Shown: one piece after another, positions 1-10,770 of the stretch
Layout of the letters: each line of letters starts with the position of its first letter
Numbering within the stretch: position 1 is the first letter of the stretch
NCBI GenBank assembly: GCA_032718475.1
Contig: JAUCBJ010007842.1
Span: 22,754-86,753 of the forward strand
Length of the DNA stretch: 64,000 nucleotides
From: Nemertoderma westbladi
Taxonomy: Eukaryota > Xenacoelomorpha > Nemertodermatida > Nemertodermatidae
Reading direction: 5' to 3'
Notes under the pieces: generated by a model
Databases searched by the model: none
Seen by the model: only the letters and a program-made list of their open reading frames with translations
What the model was told of the DNA's origin: nothing
Position numbers and translations under genes: made by a program

Positions 1-242
1 TGTGGCTGTATGGGGAGGATATGTGGCTTGTGGGGAGGATATGTGGCTGTGTGGGGAGGATATGTGGCTGTGGGGAGGATATGTGGCTGTGTGGGGAGGA
101 TATGTGTCTATGTGGGGAGGATATGTGGCAGTTTGGGGAGGATATGTGGCTGTGTGGGGATGATATGTGGTTGTGGGGAGGATATGTGGCTGTATGGGGA
201 GGATATGTGGCTTGTGGGGAGGATATGTGGCTGTGTGGGGAG
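1..242. repeat. GGGAGGATATGTGGCT minisatellite, left block
   Basis: Imperfect tandem copies of a 19-21 bp unit built on GGGAGGATATGTGGCTGTGT, reaching the left edge of the window. The same array resumes in the same orientation at about 1766, directly after a LINE copy, so this is one minisatellite split by a LINE insertion. The plus strand reads openly in all three frames (Gly/Cys/Met-rich), which makes artificial ORFs. Confidence 0.95.
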
Positions 243-1726
243 TAGATGGTGTTCCCCCTGAGGTCTTTAAAATACCTGAGTGTTTAAAGCTCATCTATCC
301 CATCATAGTAGACATGTACCGAACAACAAGAGTCCCACAAGAAATGAAAACAAATAAGTTGGTGCCAGTTCCCAAGAAGGGCAACCTAACACTCTATGGT
401 TCTTTTCGGGGAATCTCATTGATCTCGATTGCTGCAAAGCTATACAATAGGATTCTATTAAATCGCATCAGGGATCCCATTGAGAGACTGCTCCGTGGAA
501 ATCAGAATGGGTTCCGTAAAGGTCGTGGGACTATGGAGCCCATTTTGGCACTTAGAAGGATAATTGAAGAGTTATCAAAAAAGAAAGACAGGCATCTGGC
601 TGTTATCTTTGTTGACTTCTTCAAGGCCTTTAATTCAGTCTCTCGCTCACGTATGTTCAGCATACTTTCATTATATGGGATTCCTGATGAAATTATTGCA
701 GCAATCAGATCAGTATACGATGGTTCGACAACATTTGTGTCTACTGTTGACGGTGACACAGAACCATTTGAAGTGTTATGGGGCGTCCTCCAAGGAGACA
801 CACTTGCACCATTCTTGTTCATTATTGTGGTTGACTATGTTCTACGCATGTCCTTAGATCATCATAATGATGATGGGGTGATGATAACTCCACCTACTGG
901 CTCCAGAAGTCGAGGAAATCCTGCCAAGTACCTAACTGATCTAGACTTTGCTGATGACTTAGGAGTACTCTCAGAATCATTAGAGGGAGCCCAGCGGCTC
1001 CTCAGCTCATTAGAACATGCTGCTTCTAGTGTTGGTCTTTTTATTAACTCCAGAAAGACCAAAATTCTGACAGTTAACTTTGAAAGTCCTCAGCAAGTCT
1101 CTGATCGGATGAGCATAAGCTCAAAGGATGGTATGCTTGAGCATGTGGACGACTTCTGTTACCTGGGATCATGGATCCGGAAGTCAGGTGAGGACCTTCG
1201 AATACGTAAGGGAAAGGCATGGGCAGCCTTGAATAGGCTTTCCAGGATTTGGAAGTCACCTAGAATTAATCGGAAACTTAAGGTCCGATTATTTAGAGCA
1301 GCAGTAGTTCCAGTACTCCTCTACGGGAGTCCATGCTGGGCTCTAACTGCTGAGGACACCAAATCTCTGGATGGCACATTCACAAGAATGCTACGCCGGG
1401 TACATTGTGTCAAGTACAATGCACACATCTCCAACCAGACACTATATAACATTGGAGGTGTCTCATTGGTTCCCCCAAGCTTGACACTAGAACAAAATCG
1501 CCTCCGCTTTGCAGGACATTGCTTTCGCCGTGAGGACCAGCCAGTGCATAATCTTGTACTTTGGCAGCCTCATGGAGTGAATAAGCATGGTGGACAGCCC
1601 ATGACTTTCTTGAGACGCATCTTAAAGGACACTGGCCTTAAAGATGCGGATGATCTAGCAAATGTCATGGGTGATAGGGAGTTGTGGCGGTGCAATTTTG
1701 TTGACAAGCCGGCACAGCATTCTTAA
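167..1726 (+). CDS. Satellite-RT chimeric ORF: LINE reverse transcriptase, intact frame
   Basis: A 519-residue open frame. Residues 1-25 come from the minisatellite; from residue 26 (VDGVPPEVF) the frame is LINE protein. RT motifs in order: FRGISL, QNGFRKGRGT, motif A VDFFKAF, motif B GVLQGDTLAP, motif C FADD (about residues 261-264), a KTKILTV segment and YLGSWI. The C-terminal part carries RLRFAGHC and ends just before the 3' UTR. The APE endonuclease that should precede the RT is missing, so the copy should not be able to retrotranspose by itself. It is the only copy in the window whose RT frame is unbroken, which suggests recent insertion. Whether the chimeric start is ever used is unknown. 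Confidence 0.75.
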   Translation: MVVGRICGCMGRICGLWGGYVAVWGVDGVPPEVFKIPECLKLIYPIIVDMYRTTRVPQEMKTNKLVPVPKKGNLTLYGSFRGISLISIAAKLYNRILLNRIRDPIERLLRGNQNGFRKGRGTMEPILALRRIIEELSKKKDRHLAVIFVDFFKAFNSVSRSRMFSILSLYGIPDEIIAAIRSVYDGSTTFVSTVDGDTEPFEVLWGVLQGDTLAPFLFIIVVDYVLRMSLDHHNDDGVMITPPTGSRSRGNPAKYLTDLDFADDLGVLSESLEGAQRLLSSLEHAASSVGLFINSRKTKILTVNFESPQQVSDRMSISSKDGMLEHVDDFCYLGSWIRKSGEDLRIRKGKAWAALNRLSRIWKSPRINRKLKVRLFRAAVVPVLLYGSPCWALTAEDTKSLDGTFTRMLRRVHCVKYNAHISNQTLYNIGGVSLVPPSLTLEQNRLRFAGHCFRREDQPVHNLVLWQPHGVNKHGGQPMTFLRRILKDTGLKDADDLANVMGDRELWRCNFVDKPAQHS

Positions 1727-1765
1727 AAATGCAGCTGCAATGCAGCATGCCGATCCTAGTAGTAG
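243..1765 (+). mobile_element. LINE family 1, copy 1 (5'-truncated, RTE-like), inserted in a minisatellite
   Basis: Non-LTR retrotransposon fragment holding the reverse transcriptase and C-terminal region. Compared with the longer copy at 47340-50632, homology starts at the codons for VDGVPPEVF; the junction shares GGAG between satellite and LINE. The 3' end is the family's short UTR (TGCAGCTGCAATGCAGCATG) followed by a short (TAG)n tail, after which the satellite resumes. 5' truncation with a microsatellite-like tail is the usual product of target-primed reverse transcription. The assignment to an RTE-like clade is inferred from the C-terminal GHCFRRED, GGQPMTFLRR and DRELWRRNF-type motifs. 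Confidence 0.93.
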
Positions 1766-1968
1766 GGAGGATATGTGGCTTGTGGGGAGGATATGTGGCT
1801 GTGTGGGGAGGATATGTGGCTGTGGGGAGGATATGTGGCTGTGTGGGGAGGATATTTGGCTATGTGGGGAGGATATGTGGCTGTGTGGGGAGGATATCTG
1901 GCTATGTGGGGAGGATATGTGGCTGTGTGGGGAGGATATGTTGCTGTGGGGAGGACATGTGGCTGTGG
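1766..1968. repeat. GGGAGGATATGTGGCT minisatellite, right block
   Basis: Continuation of the left-edge array beyond the LINE, same unit and orientation, with point variants such as GATATTTGG and GATATCTGG. It ends in non-repetitive DNA at about 1970. Confidence 0.95.
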
Positions 1969-4113
1969 AGACCAACCCACGTCCACTGGCTCAACCCAAA
2001 GGAGTTCCCATAGACAGATTCAATGAATTGATTCATCGACTTTGGCGAATAATTCCAAGAAATCTAATTGGTTTGTGGAATTCGTTAGTTAAAATGTGAT
2101 GGTGAACTGAACATGCAATAATGAATGACAGCACTACAAGGCAAAGTAGACTGAGTTTAATTTTGGCGGACTAGGTTTTGGAAAACTGGTCACATGGTTA
2201 TACAGTAGCTAGCTAGAATATTTCTAAAAAATTTACGGGCAAAGATGTAACTATAGTCGATTGCCCAGAGTTGAGTTTGAGTTTTATTGAGGTTGAGTTT
2301 GAGCTTTATATTCATGGAATCGTAACCATGATGACGTTACCAGGCAACCAATTATACAGATATGATCAGATGTTTATCTCATGTTTTTGAATTAAATTTG
2401 CATTATTTACCAAAACCCAACCCTTAACTACAAAATTCCAAGTATAATTTCCACTCTGCAGTATTATTATTTCAAGATAACTATTTGATACCAACAACTC
2501 TTGATAGACAAAACACCCTATATCAGCGTTCAGTTTCATTTGTCGCCAACATTTTCGAGGCAAAACACCCTATAAAATCATTTCAGCATTTTTTAAGCTC
2601 CCAAATTACAAAAGTTATGTATCTCGAATTCGAAATTTTAAGTTAGTATATTTGGGTGACTTGCAGTTCAAATTCTAGTGTCCAGGCAGCAGTATAACAT
2701 ACTTATAGAAGAAAACGCGTTTCGTTAAATTACTCCAAAGACGATTTTTAGGAGATAGGGTATTTTGCCATAAGGCGGCAGAATTGTTTGACTACTTTTC
2801 TATTTTTTTTCCAACTTTTAATATTATTTTGAAACTCCCCGTCCATACCCCCTCACTACCCACTCATTGTATAAACCGAGTGAACTAATGTCAATCATTT
2901 TGTATTATAATCTAATGGTTGGCATTCTGTGTCATACTTGCTTCTATGTAGAATACAATGCAATGTCTTGTTTTCTTCTTGATTCTCGGAAATTCATCCT
3001 GAAATTATAAGCTATCTGAGGCAGAATCCAGTGCAGTAAGTAGGAACGTTTATTTGTGCCAAGCTGTGAATTTTATCGATTTTCTGAAATAGTGTAACAC
3101 GTGTAACACATTCCTGCGTTAACATATATACAGTTAATAGTTATAGCATAATAATATTTCAAGTGATATGTTCAAGTGTTAGGTTATCATGTGTTGATAT
3201 GGGTTAGGTTACCACGTGGGAGTCGGAGTATGTAATGTCTTACAGCGCCCATGTGAAGAATACCAGGATTTCACTTTTCGGTCGACTTTTTATTGGAATT
3301 TTATATATGAAGTTTTTTTTTTTTTTTTTATTAAGTGTTTTATAGCGCTTATTTCTGTCTTATAAAAAAAAAGGGCCGTGACATCTGACACACCCGTAAC
3401 GTTTAACTAAAAACCTCAATTAGATTGCATGAAAGTTAAAAAACGAAGATAATTTGACCTCACATACCTTGCGTGGTTTATTATTTTCCTTCACAAGCTT
3501 TTGCAAAGGGTGTCTCCTTCATTAATTAACCATATTGTACTGAGAGATTGCACTATAAAGAGAGTAACCGTTGTTTATTGTTTATCTTGTCCTTTTTTGA
3601 CGGGTAATATGTTGGTGAGTTGTTTATTTGCTGGGGTGAGCTATTCAATAATTTGAAAGTGATTGTGAAAGTTGTTCTGCATAACATGACGACGAAACCC
3701 GCTGCGGTCGGTTTTGCTAATTGTTGTTAAGTGTATTTTATACGCACGCTGAAGCCAGTTTATTTAGTTTATCATCAATCGCATTGATTAGCGCTAGTTT
3801 GTGGTGCTGCTTCCCAGTGTTTGTTTACGCGTCTCCTTTCATTACCACTTTTTATATCTTTGTGCCTTCATTCTAGGGTCATTCCTTGGCTTTGTCTTCT
3901 CCTTGAGAAAGCCTTTAGTTGCGGTTTGAATCCGAAATCTACTCGCAGCTGTTTCTGATACCGTCAGTTGGTACTGATTACTGGGTCACATTTTGTTTTA
4001 GTTTGTCATCTGCTGTCGCTGTGTACATAGATATATACAGACATGGATTTATTAATGTTAACTTTTTATATTATTTAGATTTTACCAATTAGTTCCCCTT
4101 GCCTTATTTTTAG
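1969..4113 (+). other. Non-coding: MLK intron, 3' part
   Basis: AT-rich sequence with no convincing coding region. Because the exon at 4114 starts in the middle of the kinase domain and no exon with the preceding activation-segment residues is visible, this is read as the 3' part of an intron of at least 4.1 kb that also contains the satellite and LINE. It has a run of T at 3316-3329, and the exon's acceptor is TTATTTTTAG at its end. Confidence 0.6.
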
Positions 4114-4488
<375 letters not shown>

Positions 4489-5002
4489 TAGTGATTTAAC
4501 TTGCAGTTCCCGTAATGTAATGTAATTTTAGATCAAGAACTAATGATTTGGTGTAAACTGTCTTTTTTAAGGAGTACACGTGTTTGTATGAAACTGTGTG
4601 GGTAAATTTTTTCTTAAGAGTTAGGGAACCATCACCCGCCCCCAATGAATGTGATATTTTCGAAAGTTTATTTCATTTTGAACAAAAATTTCATATTTTT
4701 TTGTAGTTTGTTAGAAGGGCTTTAGTGGTGACATTGGTTTTCACCATCGATAGATTTTATTACCACAAAACAGCTCTTTTCAAAATTAGAAATTTTTGAA
4801 AATATTGTCCAAAAATCCACATAATATTTGTGTAAACAAGAATAACAGTATTTATGGCTAATTTTCATGTCTCTTTCTCTAAATCACTACATTCCCACTA
4901 TAAAACTACCTTTTTCTCAGTTTGTCGATTTTGACATTTTTCACCACTAAATTCCCTACTACTTTTCAGTCAATTTTTATCAAACAGATAACCAAAATAT
5001 TC

Positions 5003-5076
5003 AGTAGCTTTATGGCTACACAGTAGCTTTAGGGCAACACAGTAGCTTTATGGCTACACAGTAGCTTTAGGGCTAC
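5003..5076. repeat. CAGTAGCTTT(A)GGGCTACA short tandem repeat
   Basis: Four tandem copies of an 18-bp unit CAGTAGCTTTAGGGCTAC, alternating TATGG and TAGGG variants. Confidence 0.85.
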
Positions 5077-5270
5077 AATCGTGAGTAATGGTTTTGTAAA
5101 ACATGGTAATTTGGAGGTTCTAGACCCGATTTTGCAACTCTTTGTTTATCTCAAAAATAAGATCCTCCCTCATGATATAGTCCGAACATGCTAAAGCTCC
5201 CATAAAGTTTTCAAAAACAATAATTTCAAACTTAATTTTTCAGAAAAGGTTGCCTGTCTGCATATTAGTG

Positions 5271-5703
5271 TTTAAACGGGATCAGGCTTTTCGATATTTC
5301 CGGAATCGGAACCGGGATTATCACTCTCGGGATCCCGTTTTTCAGGATCGCGATTGCAATTCTGTATTAGATTTCCTTAAAGCTATTAGTATTTATTTAG
5401 TATGTGGCGGGTTTTGGGTAACACTCACTTTATCTTACACTTCCGAAATATTATTAAATAATAAAATAATATTATTAAAATTATTTTGCAATTGATTACT
5501 GGATGGTTTACTGACTTACAACTTCGTTATAATCAAAACATTTCGGTTCTGCTGCAACTATTTATCAGATATGCAACAAATTTACTTCACTATTTATACT
5601 TTGGGATCCCGGTCCAAAAAAGTCGGGACCGGGACCGGGATCGGGATCGGGATTGAATTTTTCGCCGGGATCCCGGTTTTTCGGGATCGGGATCCCGTTT
5701 AAA
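5271..5703. mobile_element. GGGATC-rich inverted-repeat element (possible TTAA-target MITE)
   Basis: A 433-bp segment bounded by perfect inverted ends TTTAAACGGGATC and GATCCCGTTTAAA. Because TTTAAA is itself palindromic, the ends can also be read as a TTAA target duplication around ACGGGATC termini, which would fit piggyBac-type transposition. Both ends are enriched in degenerate GGGATC/GATCCC hexamers that can fold back. It has no transposase, so it would be non-autonomous. The Arg/Ser-rich minus-strand ORF over the right end is hexamer repeat, not a gene. Confidence 0.6.
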
Positions 5704-5772
5704 GTCGACATGTCTTTTGTGCCAAAATCTTGGCCCGAGAATCAATAAGGTGGTAATACTGATCCTTCTAGT

Positions 5773-5975
5773 TGTAACAGAGTTGTGTATGTTAGCGAAC
5801 CAAAACACTAAGGCCTAGTAGTGGGTCATGTTAGTCATTGCTGCACAGAGTAACAGAGTTGTGTATGTTAGCGAAGCAAAACACTAAGGCCTAGTAGTGG
5901 GTCATGTTAGTCATTGCTGCACAGAGTAACAGAGTTGTGTATGTTAGTTAGCGAACCAAAACCCCAAAGGCTTAG
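5773..5975. repeat. 76-bp unit in about 2.7 tandem copies
   Basis: GTAACAGAGTTGTGTATGTT starts three times, at about 5773, 5850 and 5926, each followed by GCGAACCAAAACACTAAGG-type sequence and GGGTCATG. The copies are almost identical; the third diverges into a fragment resembling the GTGGGGCGAG dispersed family at about 5990. Confidence 0.9.
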
Positions 5976-6064
5976 TAGTGGAGTGGGTCATGTGGGGCGA
6001 GCCACGAAGTTGGCGGAGCCTTAGCGAATTGACACTGTTAGGGGGTGGGTCAATTTATGCAAAT

Positions 6065-6105
6065 AGTTGTCGTCGTCGTTGTCGTCGTCGTCGTCGTCGT
6101 CGTTG

Positions 6106-6137
<32 letters not shown>

Positions 6138-6150
6138 GTCGTCGTCGTCG
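6065..6150. repeat. (GTC)n microsatellite
   Basis: About 85 bp of GTC triplets interrupted by regular GTT. Short GTTGTCGTCG stubs of the same tract recur at the start of the next 315-bp units, so the triplet tract is part of the larger repeat and expanded in this copy only. Confidence 0.95.
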
Positions 6151-6880
6151 TTACGATTTTGACATGCTAATAACTTTGTCGGATTTAAAGCTGCCAAGTT
6201 GAAAATTTGTAGGTATCAATATGAGCAAAAGTTGAGATTTTTGAGAGACTTTCAGACACCATCAGTGCAATGGTCTCCCGCTAGAGGGCCACATGTCTAA
6301 ACATTAAATGCCCTCCCATTTCTTTGCTTTTAATCCGTTTAAGCTGAAACTTGGCAGATATGTATTAGACCATTAGCTGTGACTTTCAAAGGAGGCGAAT
6401 CCATCTGCAGTTCTCCAGTCTGCCGCTAGAGGGCCAAAGGTCTGAAAGTGAAATCGTTGTCGTCGTTACGATTTTGACATGCTAATAACTTTGTCGGATT
6501 TAAAGCTGCCAAGTTGAAAATTTCTAGGTATCAATATGAGCTAAAGTTGAGATTTTTGAGAGACTTTCAGACACCATCAGTGCAATGGTCTCCCGCTAGA
6601 GGGCCACATGTCTAAACATTAAATGCCCTCCCATTTCTTTGCTTTTAATCCGTTTAAGCTGAAACTTGGCAGATATGTATTAGACCATTAGCTGTGACTT
6701 TCAAAGGAGGCGAATCCATCTGCAGTTCTCCAGTCTGCCGCTAGAGGGCCAAATGTCTGAAAGTGAAATCGTTGTCGTCGTTATGATATTGACATGCTTA
6801 TAACTTTGTCGAATTTAAAGCTGCCAAGTTGAAAATTTGTTTTGTTGAAAATCAGTTCAACAGTCACCCGCTATAGGACT
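6151..6880. repeat. 315-bp tandem repeat, two full and one partial copy
   Basis: TTACGATTTTGACATGC begins units at 6151 and 6466, and a diverged version begins at 6781, giving a period of exactly 315 bp twice. Each unit contains two copies of CCGCTAGAGGGC about 145 bp apart (6278, 6423, 6593 and 6738). Diverged relatives of the half-unit (CTAGAGGG ... AATGTCTGAAA ... AAGCTGAAACTTGGC) continue to about 7195 and recur near 32210-32330 and 39465-39920, so the local tandem array was built from a dispersed repeat. Confidence 0.9.
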
Positions 6881-6980
6881 ACTTTATGCCTGAAAGTGAA
6901 TAGATTCTCCCGTCTCATTGATTTTAATCAGTTTAAGCTGAATCTTGCCATATATTCTGGACCACATGCTGCGTCTTTGT

Positions 6981-7001
6981 GGGGGGGGGGGGGGGGGGGG
7001 G
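6981..7001. repeat. Poly-G run of 21
   Basis: Uninterrupted G homopolymer inside the MLK intron. One of several long G/C runs in the window; exact length is prone to sequencing error. Confidence 0.9.
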
Positions 7002-7380
7002 AGAGATTTAATCGGTCTGCCGCTATACGACGAAATTTCTGAAAGTGAGATCCGTCTCTCATTTCGTTATCCGTTATTCAAGATGAAACTTGGCCGATGT
7101 ACGTATGTACTATTCATCCATAGGCTGTGTCTTTGTGGGGCTGGAGACCCTAATCCATCTTCAGTTCTCACTATACCGCTAGAGTCAGAAATGTCTGAAT
7201 AGAAATGAAAGAGGTAAAAAGTGATTAGGCGAAATCTGCTTAAAATTTGCTAATACAGTAATACTTTCGAATTAGTACTTAAATTAAATTTAAGTCACGT
7301 GCTGCGCGAAGGCCCCACTTCGTGTTAATTCATGTATTCATTCACACTTTCCTAACTCTTTGTTTACATCTGTTGCCTAG

Positions 7381-9009
7381 GAGAAGGAGTTGCGGTGCCG
7401 CGAAGAGGAGTTGGACGCGATGCTGATTCAGCATAAGAATCAGGAGCGGAATCTACGGATGAAGGAAGAAGAATTGGCCGCAAGAGAGATCGATCTGCTG
7501 GAAAGAGAACTTAATGTCCTTATCCTACAGCAGGATGAAAAACCCGAACCAAGGAAAAGGCGCGGCAAATTCAAAAAGAGTCGATTGAAACTCAAAGGCG
7601 GTTCTAAGATAGGAATACCTTTAGACTTTCAGCACAAGATAACTGTTCGTAGCACGCAATCCCAATACCGCGGCTGGCATTATCGGACAGTGAGTGGGTA
7701 CCCGGGGTACAGCGGGGGCCCCCCCGGGACCACCCCCGAGTCGCCCCCCTCGTCCCCCTGCGTCCTCCGAGCCATCGCGCTCCAGCAACCCAGTCGCCCG
7801 CCCCGCAAGGGCCGCACCTGGGCGCCCGGACACCAGCACCGGCCGCGCCCGGACGTCCGGGTGGTGAGCAGCGCCCCCTCGCAGTGGTCCACCTCGGCGC
7901 CCAACCTGCTGATCGCCCCGGGGGGCGCCGCCCACTGGGGGCCCCCCCCGGAAGCCCCCTCCGAGACGACCCCCCAGTACTTCGATCTGCCCCCCCTGCA
8001 GGAGTCAGAACGGACGTCCAGCCCGGTGAAGAAACTCAAGAAGGTTCACGAACTCGGGTTGGGCGGGATGGCCGCCATGTTGGCCGGCGTGGGCGTTGGC
8101 GGCGACATGCGGGTCTACAGTCCGCTGTACAACCCGCCCCCCAACGGTCCCGGGGCAACGGGCGATCAACCGAAACAGACGCAGCACAGACGGCTCTACA
8201 CAATGGCGAAACGCCACGCCCAACGCAGTCTCGGTGGCATTGTAGCGCACCGCCCGCCACCCAGCCCTGCGCCGCCGCCGCCGCCTTCCAATCTACCGTT
8301 AGGCGCCGCCTCGATGGATCTACGTAGACGCGTGGACCCCTTGTTGCCCGGCAACCCGCACTCGGTCCTGCAGCGTCACGGCTCCTTAGACACCTCCGAA
8401 GCGACGACCTGCGGCGCCCCCTACCGACAGGAACACACACAGAGTATCGGCTCCTTCCAGTACATCAGCAGCTCCTCGATCAGCCCAATGACCCCGAGTC
8501 CGGGGCCCCCCGTACCTAATCCGGGTCCGCTCATGCCGCACCCGACTCCGCCTAGACGCCTGAGTCTCGGACCCAACCACCGTCCTGCGACTCTAAACAT
8601 CCCGCGTTACAGGTCTGGTGGCGGCGCTAGCTCCTCATCGATAGACTCGCCCAGTACCGCGGAGACTAGTCTGCTAGACAGGAGCCGGTCGGTCCCTTTC
8701 CCGCTGGCCGGCTCATTAGCCACTCCGCAGACAAGCGGACAGTCAACTCGGACTAGAACACCCCGTCAAAGCGACTCACATGCCGGTCAGGTAGTTGAGG
8801 GTTTGTCCGGTGTTGAGTCGAGTTGCGGTAAACCCGCAGTGAGTGAGACAGCCAACGCGCTCCCGGCTACCTCTCTACTAGTAACTGCGTCGGATATAGC
8901 GGTGCAGGCAGCCACACACCAACAACAGGTACCCATAGTAAAGCTAAGTAAACCCAAGTTGCGACCAAGTCTGGTTGACTTCAGAACGGAGAGTGGTGAT
9001 GGTTTGTAG
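7381..9009 (+). CDS. Mixed-lineage kinase, terminal exon: zipper end, CRIB motif, Pro/Ser-rich tail
   Basis: Last MLK exon, 542 codons plus TAG, starting after TTGCCTAG in phase 0. It begins with a charged coiled coil rich in E, K, L and R (about residues 1-55: LRCREEELDAM, REIDLLERELNVL), the second part of the MLK leucine-zipper region. A basic stretch (KRRGKFKKSRLKL) leads into IGIPLDFQHKITV, which matches the MLK CRIB motif that binds GTP-loaded Cdc42/Rac. The long tail is Pro/Ser-rich with family landmarks: KGRTW, QWSTSAPNL and a hydrophobic GGMAAMLAGVGVGGDMRV segment. The first two thirds of the tail are strikingly GC-rich compared with the AT-rich introns. Numerous SP/TP sites could be targets of proline-directed kinases such as JNK (inference). 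Confidence 0.93.
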   Translation, partial: EKELRCREEELDAMLIQHKNQERNLRMKEEELAAREIDLLERELNVLILQQDEKPEPRKRRGKFKKSRLKLKGGSKIGIPLDFQHKITVRSTQSQYRGWHYRTVSGYPGYSGGPPGTTPESPPSSPCVLRAIALQQPSRPPRKGRTWAPGHQHRPRPDVRVVSSAPSQWSTSAPNLLIAPGGAAHWGPPPEAPSETTPQYFDLPPLQESERTSSPVKKLKKVHELGLGGMAAMLAGVGVGGDMRVYSPLYNPPPNGPGATGDQPKQTQHRRLYTMAKRHAQRSLGGIVAHRPPPSPAPPPPPSNLPLGAASMDLRRRVDPLLPGNPHSVLQRHGSLDTSEATTCGAPYRQEHTQSIGSFQYISSSSISPMTPSPGPPVPNPGPLMPHPTPPRRLSLGPNHRPATLNIPRYRSGGGASSSSIDSPSTAETSLLDRSRSVPFPLAGSLATPQTSGQSTRTRTPRQSDSHAGQVVEGLSGVESSCGKPAVSETANALPATSLLVTASDIAVQAATHQQQVPIVKLSKPKLRPSLVDFRTESGDGL

Positions 9010-9656
9010 ATGAGATAAAGTTGTAAAATGTAACTAAAGTCTTCTTGTTTTGTTTATATTGTATTTTATTTTGTGCTTTTCAAGACAAAGTCAATTGTTT
9101 CTTTATCTTAATATTATCTGTACATCATGGACTTTTCCCTACATATTGGATAAAGGTATGAATGTGATAATATTGTAATACTTCATTATTTTTGCAAAAT
9201 TTGAACTAAAATAGAAAAAAACAGCAAAATAGAATTTTTCATACTTAGGTAATTAATAACAATGGTTACATTATTATAAAAAATACATTTATGTAAAAGT
9301 ACGTACGTAACGTACGAGTTAGTTATGTACACTGAAATTAATAAAAGCAGCTTCCCTCATTCAATTCAATTTGTTAATATTTTCTGCACTCCAGCTTAAA
9401 GCAATTCTGATCTTTTTATAAAGCGCGTATTACATAATGAAGTAGATCCGTATTTGTTTTGACAAGTCCCGCTTATATATTTTTATTTGTGCAACATATG
9501 TCATTCCATATTCGCAGTTCTTATTATTTTGTCTCTGTATTTGGAAGGGCCAATTTTAACTTTGAGTTTGACCTTTGACCTCTGACATTTGATTATCTGT
9601 TATTTTATTCGTACTTTTTTCAACTTTTGTTCGTATTTATTTGGATTCTAGTCTGA
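9010..9656. other. MLK 3' UTR and downstream AT-rich DNA
   Basis: No coding region seen. It contains the candidate poly(A) signal and a small ACGTACGTAACGTACG palindrome cluster near 9301. Confidence 0.5.
9340..9345 (+). promoter_or_regulatory. Possible MLK polyadenylation signal AATAAA
   Basis: AATAAA about 330 nt after the MLK stop codon, in AT-rich sequence, a plausible 3' UTR length. It is not proven to be the site used. Confidence 0.4.
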
Positions 9657-9768
9657 CACTATGGTGATGTTGTTTACTGATGGAGTTAGATTAGTGTACC
9701 TTTTCGGGTCATGATCACATATCACTGAACCTGATCGCGGGTTAATGACGCGGTGGTAATGAGATAAA
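9657..9768. repeat. Degenerate TTAGTGTACC-type minisatellite, left part
   Basis: Loose repeats of the type TTAGTGTACC followed by GATCAC/GATCGCGG-like words. The same degenerate motif resumes at 10341, so a decayed minisatellite surrounds the LINE copy here, as at the left edge of the window. Confidence 0.5.
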
Positions 9769-10340
9769 ACATTCGAATACGTAGGGAAAGGCATGGGCAG
9801 CCTTGAATAGGCTTTCCAGGATTTGGCCAAGAATCACCAAGAATTAATCGGAAACTTAAGGTCCGATTATTTAGAGCAGCAGTAGTTCCAGTACTCCTCT
9901 ATGGGAGTCCATGCTGGGCTCTAACTGCTGAGGACACCAAATCTCTGGATGGCACATTCACAAGAATGCTACGCCGGGTTCATTGTGTCAAGTACAATGC
10001 ACACATCTCCAACCAGACACTATATAACATTGGAGGTGTCTCATTGGTTCCCCCAAGCTTGACACTAGAACAAAATCGCCTCCGCTTTGCAGGACATTGC
10101 TTTCGCCGTGAGGACCAACCAGTGCATAATCTTGTACTTAGGCAGCCTCATGGAGTGAATAAGCATGGTGGACAGCCCATGACTTTCTTGAGACGCATCT
10201 TAAAGGACACTGGCCTTGAAGATGCGGATGATCTAGCAAATGTCATGGGTGATAGGGAGTTGTGGCGGCGCAATTTTCTCGACAAGCCGGCACAGCATTC
10301 TTAAAAATGCAGCTGCAATGCAGCATGCCGATCCTAGTAG
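9769..10340 (+). mobile_element. LINE family 1, copy 2 (3' end only)
   Basis: About 570 bp closely similar to the 3' part of copy 1, from the codons for IRKGKAW to the 3' UTR and TAGTAG tail. A frame break at about 9820 (an added CCAAG-like stretch) separates the upstream codons from the 112-residue open frame at 9966-10304, which carries RLRFAGHC and the C-terminal DRELWRRNF. It has no RT catalytic region, so it is dead. Confidence 0.93.
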
Positions 10341-10770
10341 GGTTAATGTACTTGATCGCGGTTAACTCCGGTTCATTGATACACTTCGCGCTGACATCAA
10401 TCAATCAATCATCTATAATCAATCACAGTGTTTTGGTTTTTGGTTACACCGCTGTGAAAACGCCGTGGTAGAGCTGTCAAAGTGCGTTCAAAATGCGATG
10501 CAAAACCATGGAGCTGTCACTGCGAAGTATATCCTTGAACTGGGCTTTAGTATAATCGCTTGTTAGTGTACCTATTGGGTGGAGCGATCACATGATCACG
10601 TGGTAGTGTACCTAGTCTTGAATTAGTGTCCATAATCTCGCGTTTATGTACCCATGGTACCGAGACAGTGTCACTGATGACATGTTGGTGTACCAATGGT
10701 CTCTAGTCAGTCAGTACATGATCATGTGTTTGTGTTCCTGATCTGAGTTTGTAACTACCTATATGTTAGT
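10341..10770. repeat. Degenerate TTAGTGTACC-type minisatellite, right part
   Basis: Irregular copies of (T)TAGTGTACC with variable 10-20 bp spacers containing GATCAC, GATCGCG or CATGATCA words. Strongly decayed and readable only as a theme. Confidence 0.5.

Noticed and set aside
5978-6202. Arg-rich 74-residue ORF
   Set aside because: Translated GTC microsatellite inside the MLK intron.
7621-8580. Antisense and alternate-frame ORFs over the MLK terminal exon
   Set aside because: High GC content suppresses stops in all frames; only the plus frame has MLK landmarks.
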